Source: Nodularia spumigena CCY9414 (GTDB taxonomy: Bacteria > Cyanobacteriota > Cyanobacteriia > Cyanobacteriales > Nostocaceae). Taken from it: a stretch of DNA of 64,000 nucleotides. This document shows, piece after piece, positions 56,657-64,000 of this stretch (the stretch's first letter is position 1; every line of letters starts with the position of its first letter). The notes beneath the pieces were generated by a model. It worked only from the letters and a program-made list of their open reading frames with translations. It was not told the DNA's origin and did not search any database. A program made the position numbers and the translations under genes. Location of the stretch: contig NZ_CP007203.1 in assembly GCF_000340565.2 (NCBI RefSeq), forward strand, positions 4,403,989 through 4,467,988, given 5' to 3'.

Positions 56657-56932
56657 AACTGCGCTACTGGTTGATTTTTTGCAGACTGATTGGCATAACA
56701 ACACGACACTATACAAGTCGCATTAAAGATTCAAAATCCTTAACATTATTTTTATTAAAAAATAATGTATCCCATGCTACTTTAGTTTGAATAGATTAAC
56801 AAATTTTTCCATAAAACTATAGACGCACCCTGGGTGCGTGAGATGTTCATCTTCGCCGACTCTCACAATATAGGCGAAGCAAAAGGCTACCGAATAACGT
56901 TTTAAAACTTGCTGCTCTTAGAGGAAAATCCG

Positions 56933-57250
56933 ATGTTACACCTACTTTACATTCTGGCTTTTACAATTCTGGCTGTTTTAGCCGTAGCTAACTTAATCCG
57001 CAACTTGATTATGTTCAGTTTTGATCGAGAACGAGTTTATCCCGGTAAATACTCATCAATGGATAATCAAGGCTATATGTCTTCGAGAAAACAATTTATT
57101 CCCCACCCAGAATTATTAGATAACGCTGGTAATTTAATTAAAGAACCTCTGTTAGTCATGCGTTCAGTTAACGTTGAAGATGCTCGTCAACAGTTAGATG
57201 CTCTTTATGAATCTTCTCCAGGACAAAAAAGCGACCGAGAAGAAGGTTAA
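56933..57250 (+). CDS. DUF2973 membrane-anchored protein
   Basis: A 105-residue protein from ATG 56933 with AGAGGA upstream; an earlier start is rejected. One N-terminal transmembrane helix (LLYILAFTILAVLAVANLIR) is followed by a conserved tail (FIPHPELLDNAGNLIKEPLL, VMRSVNVEDARQQLDALYES). DUF2973 and DUF2605 genes are commonly adjacent in cyanobacteria, which suggests a shared, still unknown role at a membrane. Confidence 0.85.
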   Translation: MLHLLYILAFTILAVLAVANLIRNLIMFSFDRERVYPGKYSSMDNQGYMSSRKQFIPHPELLDNAGNLIKEPLLVMRSVNVEDARQQLDALYESSPGQKSDREEG

Positions 57251-57319
57251 TTTTTCACAGTCGTAATTTAGTATTTGTAGCATTGGGGGTTTATTAATGA
57301 ACCCCTATAATTACTGAAA

Positions 57320-57808
57320 TTACTCCTGAACACAAGCTTGATATACAGGAAACCAGTTTTCATCTAAGATTTGTTCTAAGGAACCAATGGGGATGAGGGG
57401 AAATAGGTCAATTATTAGTTGAGAGCGATCGCTTGCTTCTTTTCTGGCTTCTTGATAACATAGATCGAATATTTCTAAAATATAAGGTTTTAAACTCGGA
57501 CTATCTTGAAGTTCATCTTTTATCTGTCTGCGGAATGTCCTAATTTCCCCTTTCCAATGTCCTTGATTCCGTTCTCTCTCCCCATCCCAACACTTGAGTT
57601 TTAGTAGATGTTCCAGAAGCTTAATCAATAAACTTTTAATTGCGCGCTTCTGACTTCTCCCCATATTTTCTAACTCTTCTAACAAATTATCCAAATCAAC
57701 CGCAGAAAGCTGTCCCGTGCGAAGTTGATTAATAGTTGTCCTCAGCCACAGATAATAATCTTGGTCATATAAGGTTTGAGTGGCTGGTTGTATTATTGGT
57801 GACACCAT
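57320..57808 (-). CDS. DUF29 family protein
   Basis: A 162-residue intact DUF29 protein: TLYDQDYYLWLRTTINQLRT, VDLDNLLEELENMGRSQKRA and LLIKLLEHLLKLKCWDGERE. The domain is helical and widespread in cyanobacteria, and its function is not known. It provides the full-length comparison for the broken DUF29 gene at 614-808. It converges with the DUF2973 gene. Confidence 0.9.
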   Translation of the reverse strand: MVSPIIQPATQTLYDQDYYLWLRTTINQLRTGQLSAVDLDNLLEELENMGRSQKRAIKSLLIKLLEHLLKLKCWDGERERNQGHWKGEIRTFRRQIKDELQDSPSLKPYILEIFDLCYQEARKEASDRSQLIIDLFPLIPIGSLEQILDENWFPVYQACVQE

Positions 57809-57920
57809 AAACTACCTCTACTCCTACTCTTCTTGAGAAATTCTCAATCCTTACTCTCTGCGCCTCTGCGCCTGGAGCGTGAGATAGGGGTCTATAAATA
57901 AACCCCTATAAACCTTCTGG

Positions 57921-60146
57921 TTACGCTTCAATCACCACCCGCAGATTACCGCGTTTTTTCACAACCCGACAAGCTGTCGTACTTCCAGAACGCTCAAACT
58001 CCAAATCTAGGATAGTAGCGCCTACCTTCAAATTATGAAACGATAGAGAATTAATTGATTCTGGTAAAGTCGGATGAATAATTCGCAAACAATTATTTTG
58101 AGCATCAGGGACTAAATTAACTACCATTTGCAGCAATTGAAATATAGTACCAGTCGCCCAAGCTTGTGGTGAACAAGCAACAGGATACTGTACCGGCGCA
58201 TCATCTCCATTACGTTCATAACCGCAGAAAAGTTCTGGAGGACGTTGATATGGTTGCTGACTAGTCATATCAAACAAACCTTGGAAAACTTCTAAAGCTT
58301 GATCAATTAAACCGAGCGATCGCAATCCCATTGCAATGAGAGAATTATCATGAGGCCAAACTGAACCAATATGATAACCCATTGGATTGTACGCTGGCGA
58401 CAAACTGCTCAAAGTCCGAATCCCCCAGCCATTAAACATATCTGGCGCGCGCAACCGTTCCGCCACACTGTAGGCTTTTTCCGGTGTGAAAATTCCTAAA
58501 CTTAAACAGTGTCCAGGATTAGATGTAATACTTTCCACTGGTTTACCATCGCCATCTAAAGCCAAGGCGCAGAAATCTTGGTCTTTTATCCAAAAATCTT
58601 GATTAAAACGCACCTTTAGGTGTCTAGCCTCATCTAGCCAGCGTTCTGCTAAGTCTAGCCGCTTCTTCATCTTAGCAACTTCTGCTAGCTGAATTTTGGC
58701 TGCATAAACATAAGCTTGTACCTCACTCAAAGCAATGGGACCAGTGGCTAACTCACCCTTATGGTTCACGATACAGTCACCAGAATCTTTCCATCCTTGG
58801 TTAGCCAAACCGCGTTGAGATTTACAGTAATAAGTCAAATAGCTACTTTGTTTGAGATGAAGGTCAATCCATTCCATCGCTGCTAAAGCATTCGGCCAAA
58901 GCTTCTCTAGAGTTTCTTGATCGTGAGTCCAAGCGTAGTATTCAGCATACAACATCAACCATAGGGGAGTCGCATCAACAGTCCCGTAGTAGGGTGTATG
59001 GGGAATTTCTTCACAGCGCGCCATTTCCCCAAACCGTAACTCGTGTAAAATTTTCCCTGGTTCTTCTTCGCGCCAATTATCCTCAGTTTTCCCTTGATAT
59101 GACGCTAATATCATCAAGGTTTCTTTAGCAATTTCAGGATTTAGCATCAGGGTTTGGGAAGCTGTAATTAATGAATCTCTGCCAAATAAGGCGGAAAACC
59201 AAGGGACACCCGCAGAAACAGTCTTATTCTTCCCAAAAGACTGACGCAACAAATACAAATCTTGTTCAGCGCGTTCAATTACACGATTAAAGAGACTTTT
59301 ATCTGATCTAATTTGTGTAATTTGCTGTATCCATTCTTGTTCTTCCATCAACTCAGCCGCTTTGGCTTGTACTAAGGTGAAAGCAGCACTGACTTTAGAA
59401 CTTGGCTGATGGTTGGTTAACATATTGATTCTGTAACCCAGCTTTTGGGTTTCGTGGGAAGCTAAATCCAATCGCCAAATAGCTGTGTAACCCTGGAAAT
59501 CGTCTGGTTGACGATACTGGAATTGGATACGAGATTCCATTAAGAAGCCATCCAAACCTTGATAAGCTAAGGTCAAAGATTCTTGAGGTGTGGATTCTAC
59601 TAAGCGTAAACGTTGACCCCTTTTTTCTCTCTTAGCACCGCGAACTTCAAATAAATCGACAAAATCGGCATCGAAGCTGATACTTAATTCAAAGCTAACG
59701 TTTGTGGTGCTGTAATTAGATATTTCAATTTCTTCAAATAGCGCCCCATTGAGGACAATTTCTCGACGAATACCTATGGTTTCAGCCTTCAGGTGTTCGT
59801 CAATATTCGGGTTAGTACACAGAACTGAAATTGCAAACCCTTTTTGGGCAGTACTGCTTAGAAGGATAGGCGATCGCCTGTCAATTTGCAACTCTAGACG
59901 ATTGAGAAATCTGGTGTCAGCACAAAATAGTCCCACGTTGGGGTTCCCATCCTGGAGAGAACAGCCAGAAATGTTCCCCATTGTATCCGTCACCAAAAAT
60001 AAATCATCATCTTTAACTGTCAGAGTTGGTTGTGGTCTTTCACTCACAACAGAAGGCCATTCTGGTATAGATAATTGTGCTGCGGGAGTAAAAGTTTTGC
60101 CATCTAAAGAAATTTTTTCCAGGGTCGTCAGTGTATCCGGTGTCAT
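57921..60146 (-). CDS. Amylo-alpha-1,6-glucosidase / glycogen debranching-type enzyme
   Basis: A 741-residue protein from ATG 60146 (MTPDTLTTLEKISLDGK), with AAGGAAC upstream. Residues 45-250 form the bacterial N-terminal debranching domain (DDLFLVTDTMGNISGCSLQD, GLFCADTRFLNRLELQI). The rest is an (alpha/alpha)6 GH-type catalytic domain: AGVPWFSALFGRDSLITASQ, YYGTVDATPLWLMLYAEYYA, GLANQGWKDSGDCIVNHKGE and VWPHDNSLIAMGL. It probably cleaves alpha-1,6 branches or a related glucan linkage in glycogen or sugar metabolism. A related sucrose/trehalose-type specificity cannot be excluded. Confidence 0.9.
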   Translation of the reverse strand: MTPDTLTTLEKISLDGKTFTPAAQLSIPEWPSVVSERPQPTLTVKDDDLFLVTDTMGNISGCSLQDGNPNVGLFCADTRFLNRLELQIDRRSPILLSSTAQKGFAISVLCTNPNIDEHLKAETIGIRREIVLNGALFEEIEISNYSTTNVSFELSISFDADFVDLFEVRGAKREKRGQRLRLVESTPQESLTLAYQGLDGFLMESRIQFQYRQPDDFQGYTAIWRLDLASHETQKLGYRINMLTNHQPSSKVSAAFTLVQAKAAELMEEQEWIQQITQIRSDKSLFNRVIERAEQDLYLLRQSFGKNKTVSAGVPWFSALFGRDSLITASQTLMLNPEIAKETLMILASYQGKTEDNWREEEPGKILHELRFGEMARCEEIPHTPYYGTVDATPLWLMLYAEYYAWTHDQETLEKLWPNALAAMEWIDLHLKQSSYLTYYCKSQRGLANQGWKDSGDCIVNHKGELATGPIALSEVQAYVYAAKIQLAEVAKMKKRLDLAERWLDEARHLKVRFNQDFWIKDQDFCALALDGDGKPVESITSNPGHCLSLGIFTPEKAYSVAERLRAPDMFNGWGIRTLSSLSPAYNPMGYHIGSVWPHDNSLIAMGLRSLGLIDQALEVFQGLFDMTSQQPYQRPPELFCGYERNGDDAPVQYPVACSPQAWATGTIFQLLQMVVNLVPDAQNNCLRIIHPTLPESINSLSFHNLKVGATILDLEFERSGSTTACRVVKKRGNLRVVIEA

Positions 60147-61166
60147 GAGCGAGAGTTCCTTTTTCCAGGTATATATCAATGGGGTCAACAGGGGAAAGTG
60201 CTTTTATAAAAAGGTTTCAGACTTTTGGTGTCAAATTAAGATGCACAAATTTTTAACAAAGGCAAAGAGAAAAAATTGATCACAAATCTTTACTAGATTA
60301 TATTTTTTATATCTAAAGTCAAGGCTGAAAAACGGTGATTTTCAGCTAATTAATCTAACTGTAAACCTTCTCACTCCTCATGGAAACAGAATACTTAGCC
60401 AAGATACTAAACTTGCTCATGGTGATAATTTGATTGGGCGATAAACTCCAAAAATTAGATAAAATCGTCGGAATAATTCGGGAAGAATATTAAAGATTTT
60501 TGGGTAAAAAAGGCTGAATTTAAATAGAATGAATAGTTATGCAATCAGAATAAGAGAAATAATGACAGTAGTTATTTATTGCTAGGGGTTTAATTAATTG
60601 CGCGGGTCAAAAGGCGATAGCGGGGGTGGGGTAGCCATGAAATGAATCGACCAGAGATGAACTCAGATAAATTGGTAGTTAGCAGATGAGGAAATCTGAT
60701 AAATTTTGCTCAGTATAGCTACTCAAATATTATTTCTCAAAAAGTTGGTAAAATAAGCGAGCGAGAGAATTTTCCACTGGCTAATTTTGCATTAAGGGGC
60801 AATTTTAGGTAAATACACGGCTGCTAAGTTTGATAATAAAGCTGTCTGTTGAATGTATATTGGGCTTAGTAGCCTATGATTTTAAACCTGATGATACCAG
60901 CAAAGGTAACACAAAAACTGCAAAATAAATATCAAGACAATGTAGCAAAACACTTATATATCCGAGGTTACGACCCATGAATGTACTATTTTTGTTGGTC
61001 TAGTCTTGGAGATTTTACCAACGCTGTCACTACCTTTGTGAAATGTGTTGTTAACGATTCTTTACATATTTCAACTGTCTGCTGCACTTGAGAGTCCGTT
61101 GTAATTTGTACAATGCAGCTATGACTTGAATCTTTATTGTGATTGGGCTTTTCTTTAACGATATTC
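60147..61166. other. Long AT-rich intergenic region before the DICT kinase
   Basis: About 1 kb with no persuasive coding frame on either strand. A 62-codon minus-strand frame (60986-61174) overlaps the kinase start and has no recognised features. It must include divergent promoters for the debranching enzyme and the kinase. No repeats of the families listed here, no hairpin with a T-tract and no tRNA were seen. Confidence 0.5.
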
Positions 61167-63179
61167 ATGAGCATTTCGTCTTCTGTGCTGAGTGATCTGC
61201 TAGAGTCTATACCCTACCTGCGACCCCAGCTATATTTCAAGGCTTCACTAACAGCCCTTTCCCATGCGATGGAAGATCAGGTTTTGGCTGCAACTTTGGA
61301 GCAGCCTTTGATAATTGCTAGCTTCCAACGAGAGCGATACTATCGCCAAGAAGCTCATCGCTATCAGCGTTTAGCTATGCGTAGTAATCAAATATACGTC
61401 TTATCCGCACCAGAGACAGACTTTATCAACAGTTCGGAATATTATGAAAAGGTAGCCTTTGAGCCAGAAGATGCCTTAAGTCAAGAATGGCATTTGGTGG
61501 TAATTGCTAATAACTATGCTACTTGTTTGGTGTGCCGAGAAAGCCTGGGTTCCATTGCCAAAAACCAGCAGTTACCAGAATTTACTCCTAGTCTCGATAT
61601 GGATACGGCTAGGAGGTTTGAAGGAATCTGGACATCAGAACGGGGAGTGAGCCTCAAAGCAGCTGATTTGCTGTTAAACAGAATTTCGGTTTACAAACCA
61701 GACCTGGGAGACAAAATTAAACAGGCTCGCCAGAGGTTTGGGATTGGGGAAACTAGAAAATATTCCCCAGCAGCACAAATGACTGAATTTGCTTGTGATA
61801 TCGATACCGACCCGTTTGTGCAGCGCTTGGTGACTTATCTGCAAGCTAGCCAGTATAAATTGCATAAAGCCTATCGTTCGATCACTGCCCAAGCACGAAA
61901 AGAGCGTTTAGTCAACTCTATCAGTACGGCAATTAGGCGATCGCTTGACCCCCACGAAGTCCTACAAGTAGCTGCACAAGAGCTAGGACAACACTTAGGG
62001 GCTAGTCGCTGTTTAATTTACCGCGCTCAGGCTACAGATGCACAGGCACAGATTAAACATGAGTTTTTGATTCCTGGGATTTCACCTGTGGGTGGGCAAA
62101 GTTGGCAATTAGAGGAAAATCATTTATTTCAAGAAGCAATCCAAAACGGTGAGGGCGTTTGTGTAGCGGATACCCTGAGTGACCCTCGTGTTACCAAATC
62201 CAAAAAACTATCCGCAATTGCCCAAAAATTCGCTATTCGTTCTTGGTTAATCGAACCAGTCTTATTTCAAGGACGGTTGTTAGGCATTGTGGAATTGCAC
62301 TATTGCAGTGTACCACCACACGAGTGGCAACCAGGAGAATTAGACTTGGTAAAGGCGATCGCTACCCAAATGGGCGCAGCATTAATCCAAGCTGAGGCTT
62401 ACGCCAACCTAGAAGACCTGAACCAGCAGCTAGAAGCCCTAGACCGCACCCGCAGCAACTTAATCGCCATTACCGGACACGAACTCCGCACGCCCCTATC
62501 CACAATTCAGGTGTGCTTAGAAAGTCTGGCGACTGAACCGGATATGCCTTTAGAATTGCAACAGGTAATGCTGAGTACGGCACTTTCCGACTCAGAACGA
62601 ATGCGGAAACTGGTGCAAGATTTCCTCACCCTTTCCAACTTAGAAAGCGGACGGGTAGAATGGCATCCAGAATCCTTGACTTTACAAGAATGTGTGGATT
62701 TAGCCCTCAGCCGACTTCGCACCCGTTCCTCAGCCGAGAAACCCCCCCAAGTCAAAACTCAAATTGCCGAAAATCTGCCTTTAGTCAGGGCTGATGGTGA
62801 TTGGTTGGTGGAGGTAATCGCCAAACTGATGGATAATGCTTGTAAATTCACACTGCCTGAAGGCCAGATTACAATTACCGCCACCCAAAACAGCAATCAG
62901 ATGGTGGAGGTGACTGTGGCTGATACTGGACGTGGTATTGAACCCAATCGCCTAGAAATAGTCTTTGACCGCTTTTATCAAGAAGAAGGAGCGTTGCGGC
63001 GAACCACTGGCGGGACGGGCTTGGGGCTAGCAATTAGCCGTCAAATTGTCAATGGCTGGGGTGGGGAAATTTGGGCCCAATCCAATGGTAAAGACCAAGG
63101 TAGCCAGTTTCATTTCACTGTTCCTATCGCTCAAGTGAGCTATGAGGAAAAGCGCCCAAAAGTCAAGAGTAAGTTGTAA
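61167..63179 (+). CDS. DICT-GAF sensor histidine kinase
   Basis: A 670-residue protein from ATG 61167. Residues 1-240 contain a DICT sensory domain (YLRPQLYFKASLTALSHAME, FGIGETRKYSPAAQM). A GAF domain follows (SLDPHEVLQVAAQELGQHLG, SWLIEPVLFQGRLLGIVELH). Then come HisKA with the phosphorylated H438 (ITGHELRTPLSTIQ) and HATPase_c with the N box (KLMDNACKF), G1 (VADTGRGIEP), F (FDRFYQ) and G2 (GGTGLGLAISRQIV). No membrane helix, so it is a cytoplasmic sensor, perhaps of light or redox. No response regulator is adjacent. Confidence 0.93.
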   Translation: MSISSSVLSDLLESIPYLRPQLYFKASLTALSHAMEDQVLAATLEQPLIIASFQRERYYRQEAHRYQRLAMRSNQIYVLSAPETDFINSSEYYEKVAFEPEDALSQEWHLVVIANNYATCLVCRESLGSIAKNQQLPEFTPSLDMDTARRFEGIWTSERGVSLKAADLLLNRISVYKPDLGDKIKQARQRFGIGETRKYSPAAQMTEFACDIDTDPFVQRLVTYLQASQYKLHKAYRSITAQARKERLVNSISTAIRRSLDPHEVLQVAAQELGQHLGASRCLIYRAQATDAQAQIKHEFLIPGISPVGGQSWQLEENHLFQEAIQNGEGVCVADTLSDPRVTKSKKLSAIAQKFAIRSWLIEPVLFQGRLLGIVELHYCSVPPHEWQPGELDLVKAIATQMGAALIQAEAYANLEDLNQQLEALDRTRSNLIAITGHELRTPLSTIQVCLESLATEPDMPLELQQVMLSTALSDSERMRKLVQDFLTLSNLESGRVEWHPESLTLQECVDLALSRLRTRSSAEKPPQVKTQIAENLPLVRADGDWLVEVIAKLMDNACKFTLPEGQITITATQNSNQMVEVTVADTGRGIEPNRLEIVFDRFYQEEGALRRTTGGTGLGLAISRQIVNGWGGEIWAQSNGKDQGSQFHFTVPIAQVSYEEKRPKVKSKL

Positions 63180-63203
63180 TTCTCAGAAGAACCTCACCCC
63201 CAG

Positions 63204-63228
63204 CCCCTCTCCTTATCAAGGAGAGGGG
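63204..63228. terminator. Hairpin after the histidine kinase gene
   Basis: cccctctcctt and aaggagagggg form an 11-bp stem with a 3-base loop 25 bp after the stop codon. There is no T-tract. It may act as a terminator, and it may also be a dispersed repeat, since this kind of sequence is common in cyanobacteria. Confidence 0.45.
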
Positions 63229-63352
63229 AGAGTTTGCTCACCAATGACTAATGACGAATGACTAAAAACTGTTACAGTCTATGACGCGATCGCCATATGA
63301 TCATGTTGGCAATGTTAGGATGCCCTAAAAACGTTGAGAGAGAGACACCTTT

Positions 63353-63772
63353 ATGGCAGAAACACTTTCTGGACAAACTCCGCTATTTGGTGGTAGCACT
63401 GGCGGTTTGCTGACCAAAGCAAGAGAAGAAGAAAAGTACGCTATCACTTGGACAAGCCCTAAAGAGCAAGTTTTTGAAATGCCTACAGGTGGTTCTGCCA
63501 CTATGCTCAAAGGCGAAAACCTGCTATACATAGCTCGTAAAGAATATGGTATCGCATTGGGCGGTCAACTCCGGAAATTCAAAATCACAGATTACAAAAT
63601 TTACCGGATTTTACCCTCTGGAGAAACCACTTTCATTCACCCGGCTGATGGTGTGTTCCCAGAAAAAGTTAACGCAGGACGCGAAAAAGTACGTCATGTA
63701 CCTCGCAGCATTGGGGAAAACCCCAGTCCCGCAAAACTTAAGTTCAGTGGTAAAGCTACCCACGATGTTTAG
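63353..63772 (+). CDS. psaD: Photosystem I subunit II
   Basis: A 139-residue PsaD, the stromal-side subunit that docks ferredoxin on photosystem I and holds PsaC in place. The sequence [39 protein letters not shown] and [20 protein letters not shown] is diagnostic; the C-terminus is basic ([19 protein letters not shown]). GAGAGAGA lies about 10 bp upstream of the ATG. It is followed by trpE, as in other Nostoc-type genomes. Confidence 0.98.
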   Translation: MAETLSGQTPLFGGSTGGLLTKAREEEKYAITWTSPKEQVFEMPTGGSATMLKGENLLYIARKEYGIALGGQLRKFKITDYKIYRILPSGETTFIHPADGVFPEKVNAGREKVRHVPRSIGENPSPAKLKFSGKATHDV

Positions 63773-63781
63773 AGGCTAGAA

Positions 63782-63905
63782 AGTGGGGAGTAGGGAGTAG
63801 GGAGTAGGGAGTAGTGAAAAGAAGGGGACAAATTTGATACCCAATTTTCCATTCTCCATTCTCTAATTTCCCCATTCCCCATTCCCCACTCCCAATTCCC
63901 AAAAT
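63782..63905. repeat. Tandem gtaggga repeats between psaD and trpE
   Basis: Four tandem gggagta units and later ccccattccccattcccc-type units fill the gap between psaD and trpE. They are partly inverted relative to each other, so a hairpin could form after psaD. Confidence 0.6.
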
Positions 63906-63908
63906 TCT

Positions 63909-64000
63909 ATGATGTTCCCCGATTTTTCTGATTTTTCGCAGCTAGCTTTACAAGGTAATTTTGTGCCAGTGTATCAGGAATGGATAGCAGACCTAGATAC
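63909..64000 (+). CDS. trpE: Anthranilate synthase component I, N-terminal part
   Basis: The frame starts at ATG 63909 (a second ATG follows at 63912) and reads FPDFSDFSQLALQGNFVPVY then QEWIADLDT to the window edge. This is the N-terminus of cyanobacterial anthranilate synthase component I, which makes anthranilate from chorismate. Only about 30 residues are visible, so the call rests on this similarity and on the psaD neighbour. Confidence 0.75.
   Translation, partial: MMFPDFSDFSQLALQGNFVPVYQEWIADLD

Noticed and set aside
60986-61174. 62-codon minus-strand frame overlapping the histidine kinase start
   Set aside because: No ribosome-binding site, no recognisable motif, and it overlaps the better supported kinase start. 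It cannot be ruled out as a small gene.

Overview
The window comes from a filamentous, probably heterocyst-forming cyanobacterium of the Nostoc/Anabaena type. The evidence is its gene content (psaD of photosystem I, ndhN and ndhD of the NDH-1 complex, sqdB-sqdX for sulfolipid, Ycf46 and Ycf35 homologues, NrtS, many cyanobacteria-only DUF families), frequent HIP1 octamers (GCGATCGC), and intergenic regions full of short tandem heptamer-type repeats. No rRNA, tRNA or CRISPR array was recognised.

Layout. 1-2140 is a decayed mobile-element margin. It holds an IS607-type serine recombinase fused in frame to a TnpB fragment, a DUF29 gene broken beside it, an XRE regulator, and a deletion derivative of an IS200/IS605 element that keeps its ribbon-helix-helix gene. 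2147-19780 (minus strand) is the large ribosomal protein/secY/rpoA cluster, reading rplC-rplD-rplW-rplB-rpsS-rplV-rpsC-rplP-rpmC-rpsQ-rplN-rplX-rplE-rpsH-rplF-rplR-rpsE-rplO-secY-adk-infA-rpmJ-rpsM-rpsK-rpoA-rplQ-truA-rplM-rpsI-rpmE-prfA. 20639-28700 holds ndhN, a DUF3172 protein, an AMIN-domain protein, nrtS, an SGNH hydrolase, an unusual FHA-flavin oxidoreductase fusion beside an FHA/zinc-ribbon protein, an endonuclease V remnant and an SPFH/prohibitin protein. 28709-37154 has an apparently solitary cytosine methyltransferase, then the outer-membrane set bamA-lpxC-fabZ-lpxA-lpxB with purC upstream. 37359-41657 has a carotenoid oxygenase lacking its N-terminus, a DUF7219 protein and the sqdB-sqdX sulfolipid genes.

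41773-48557 is the most accessory-looking part. It has a frameshifted lipoprotein-like gene, an RHH/CxxC protein followed by Ycf46-type AAA ATPase and Ycf35 genes, a glycine-rich hydrophobic protein, an antitoxin with a toxin cut to 25 residues, and directly after that cut a compact three-gene unit (DUF488, DUF488, dual-OB protein). This unit is my best candidate for an undescribed system. 48783-64000 returns to core genes (ndhD, thrB, thrS, glycogen debranching enzyme, a DICT-GAF histidine kinase, psaD, start of trpE). Among them are a small overlapping gene pair resembling a toxin/antidote module, an Rpn-type nuclease, DUF2605/DUF2973 proteins and an intact DUF29 gene.

Three dispersed repeat families recur between genes: a 30-bp palindrome (five copies), a roughly 110-bp element with inverted ends (two copies), and an AT-rich inverted repeat (three copies). 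Several gene ends appear to have been reshaped by such repeats (lpxB, rpsE, rpsC, rpn). All functional calls come from reading the translated sequence; no database search was run.
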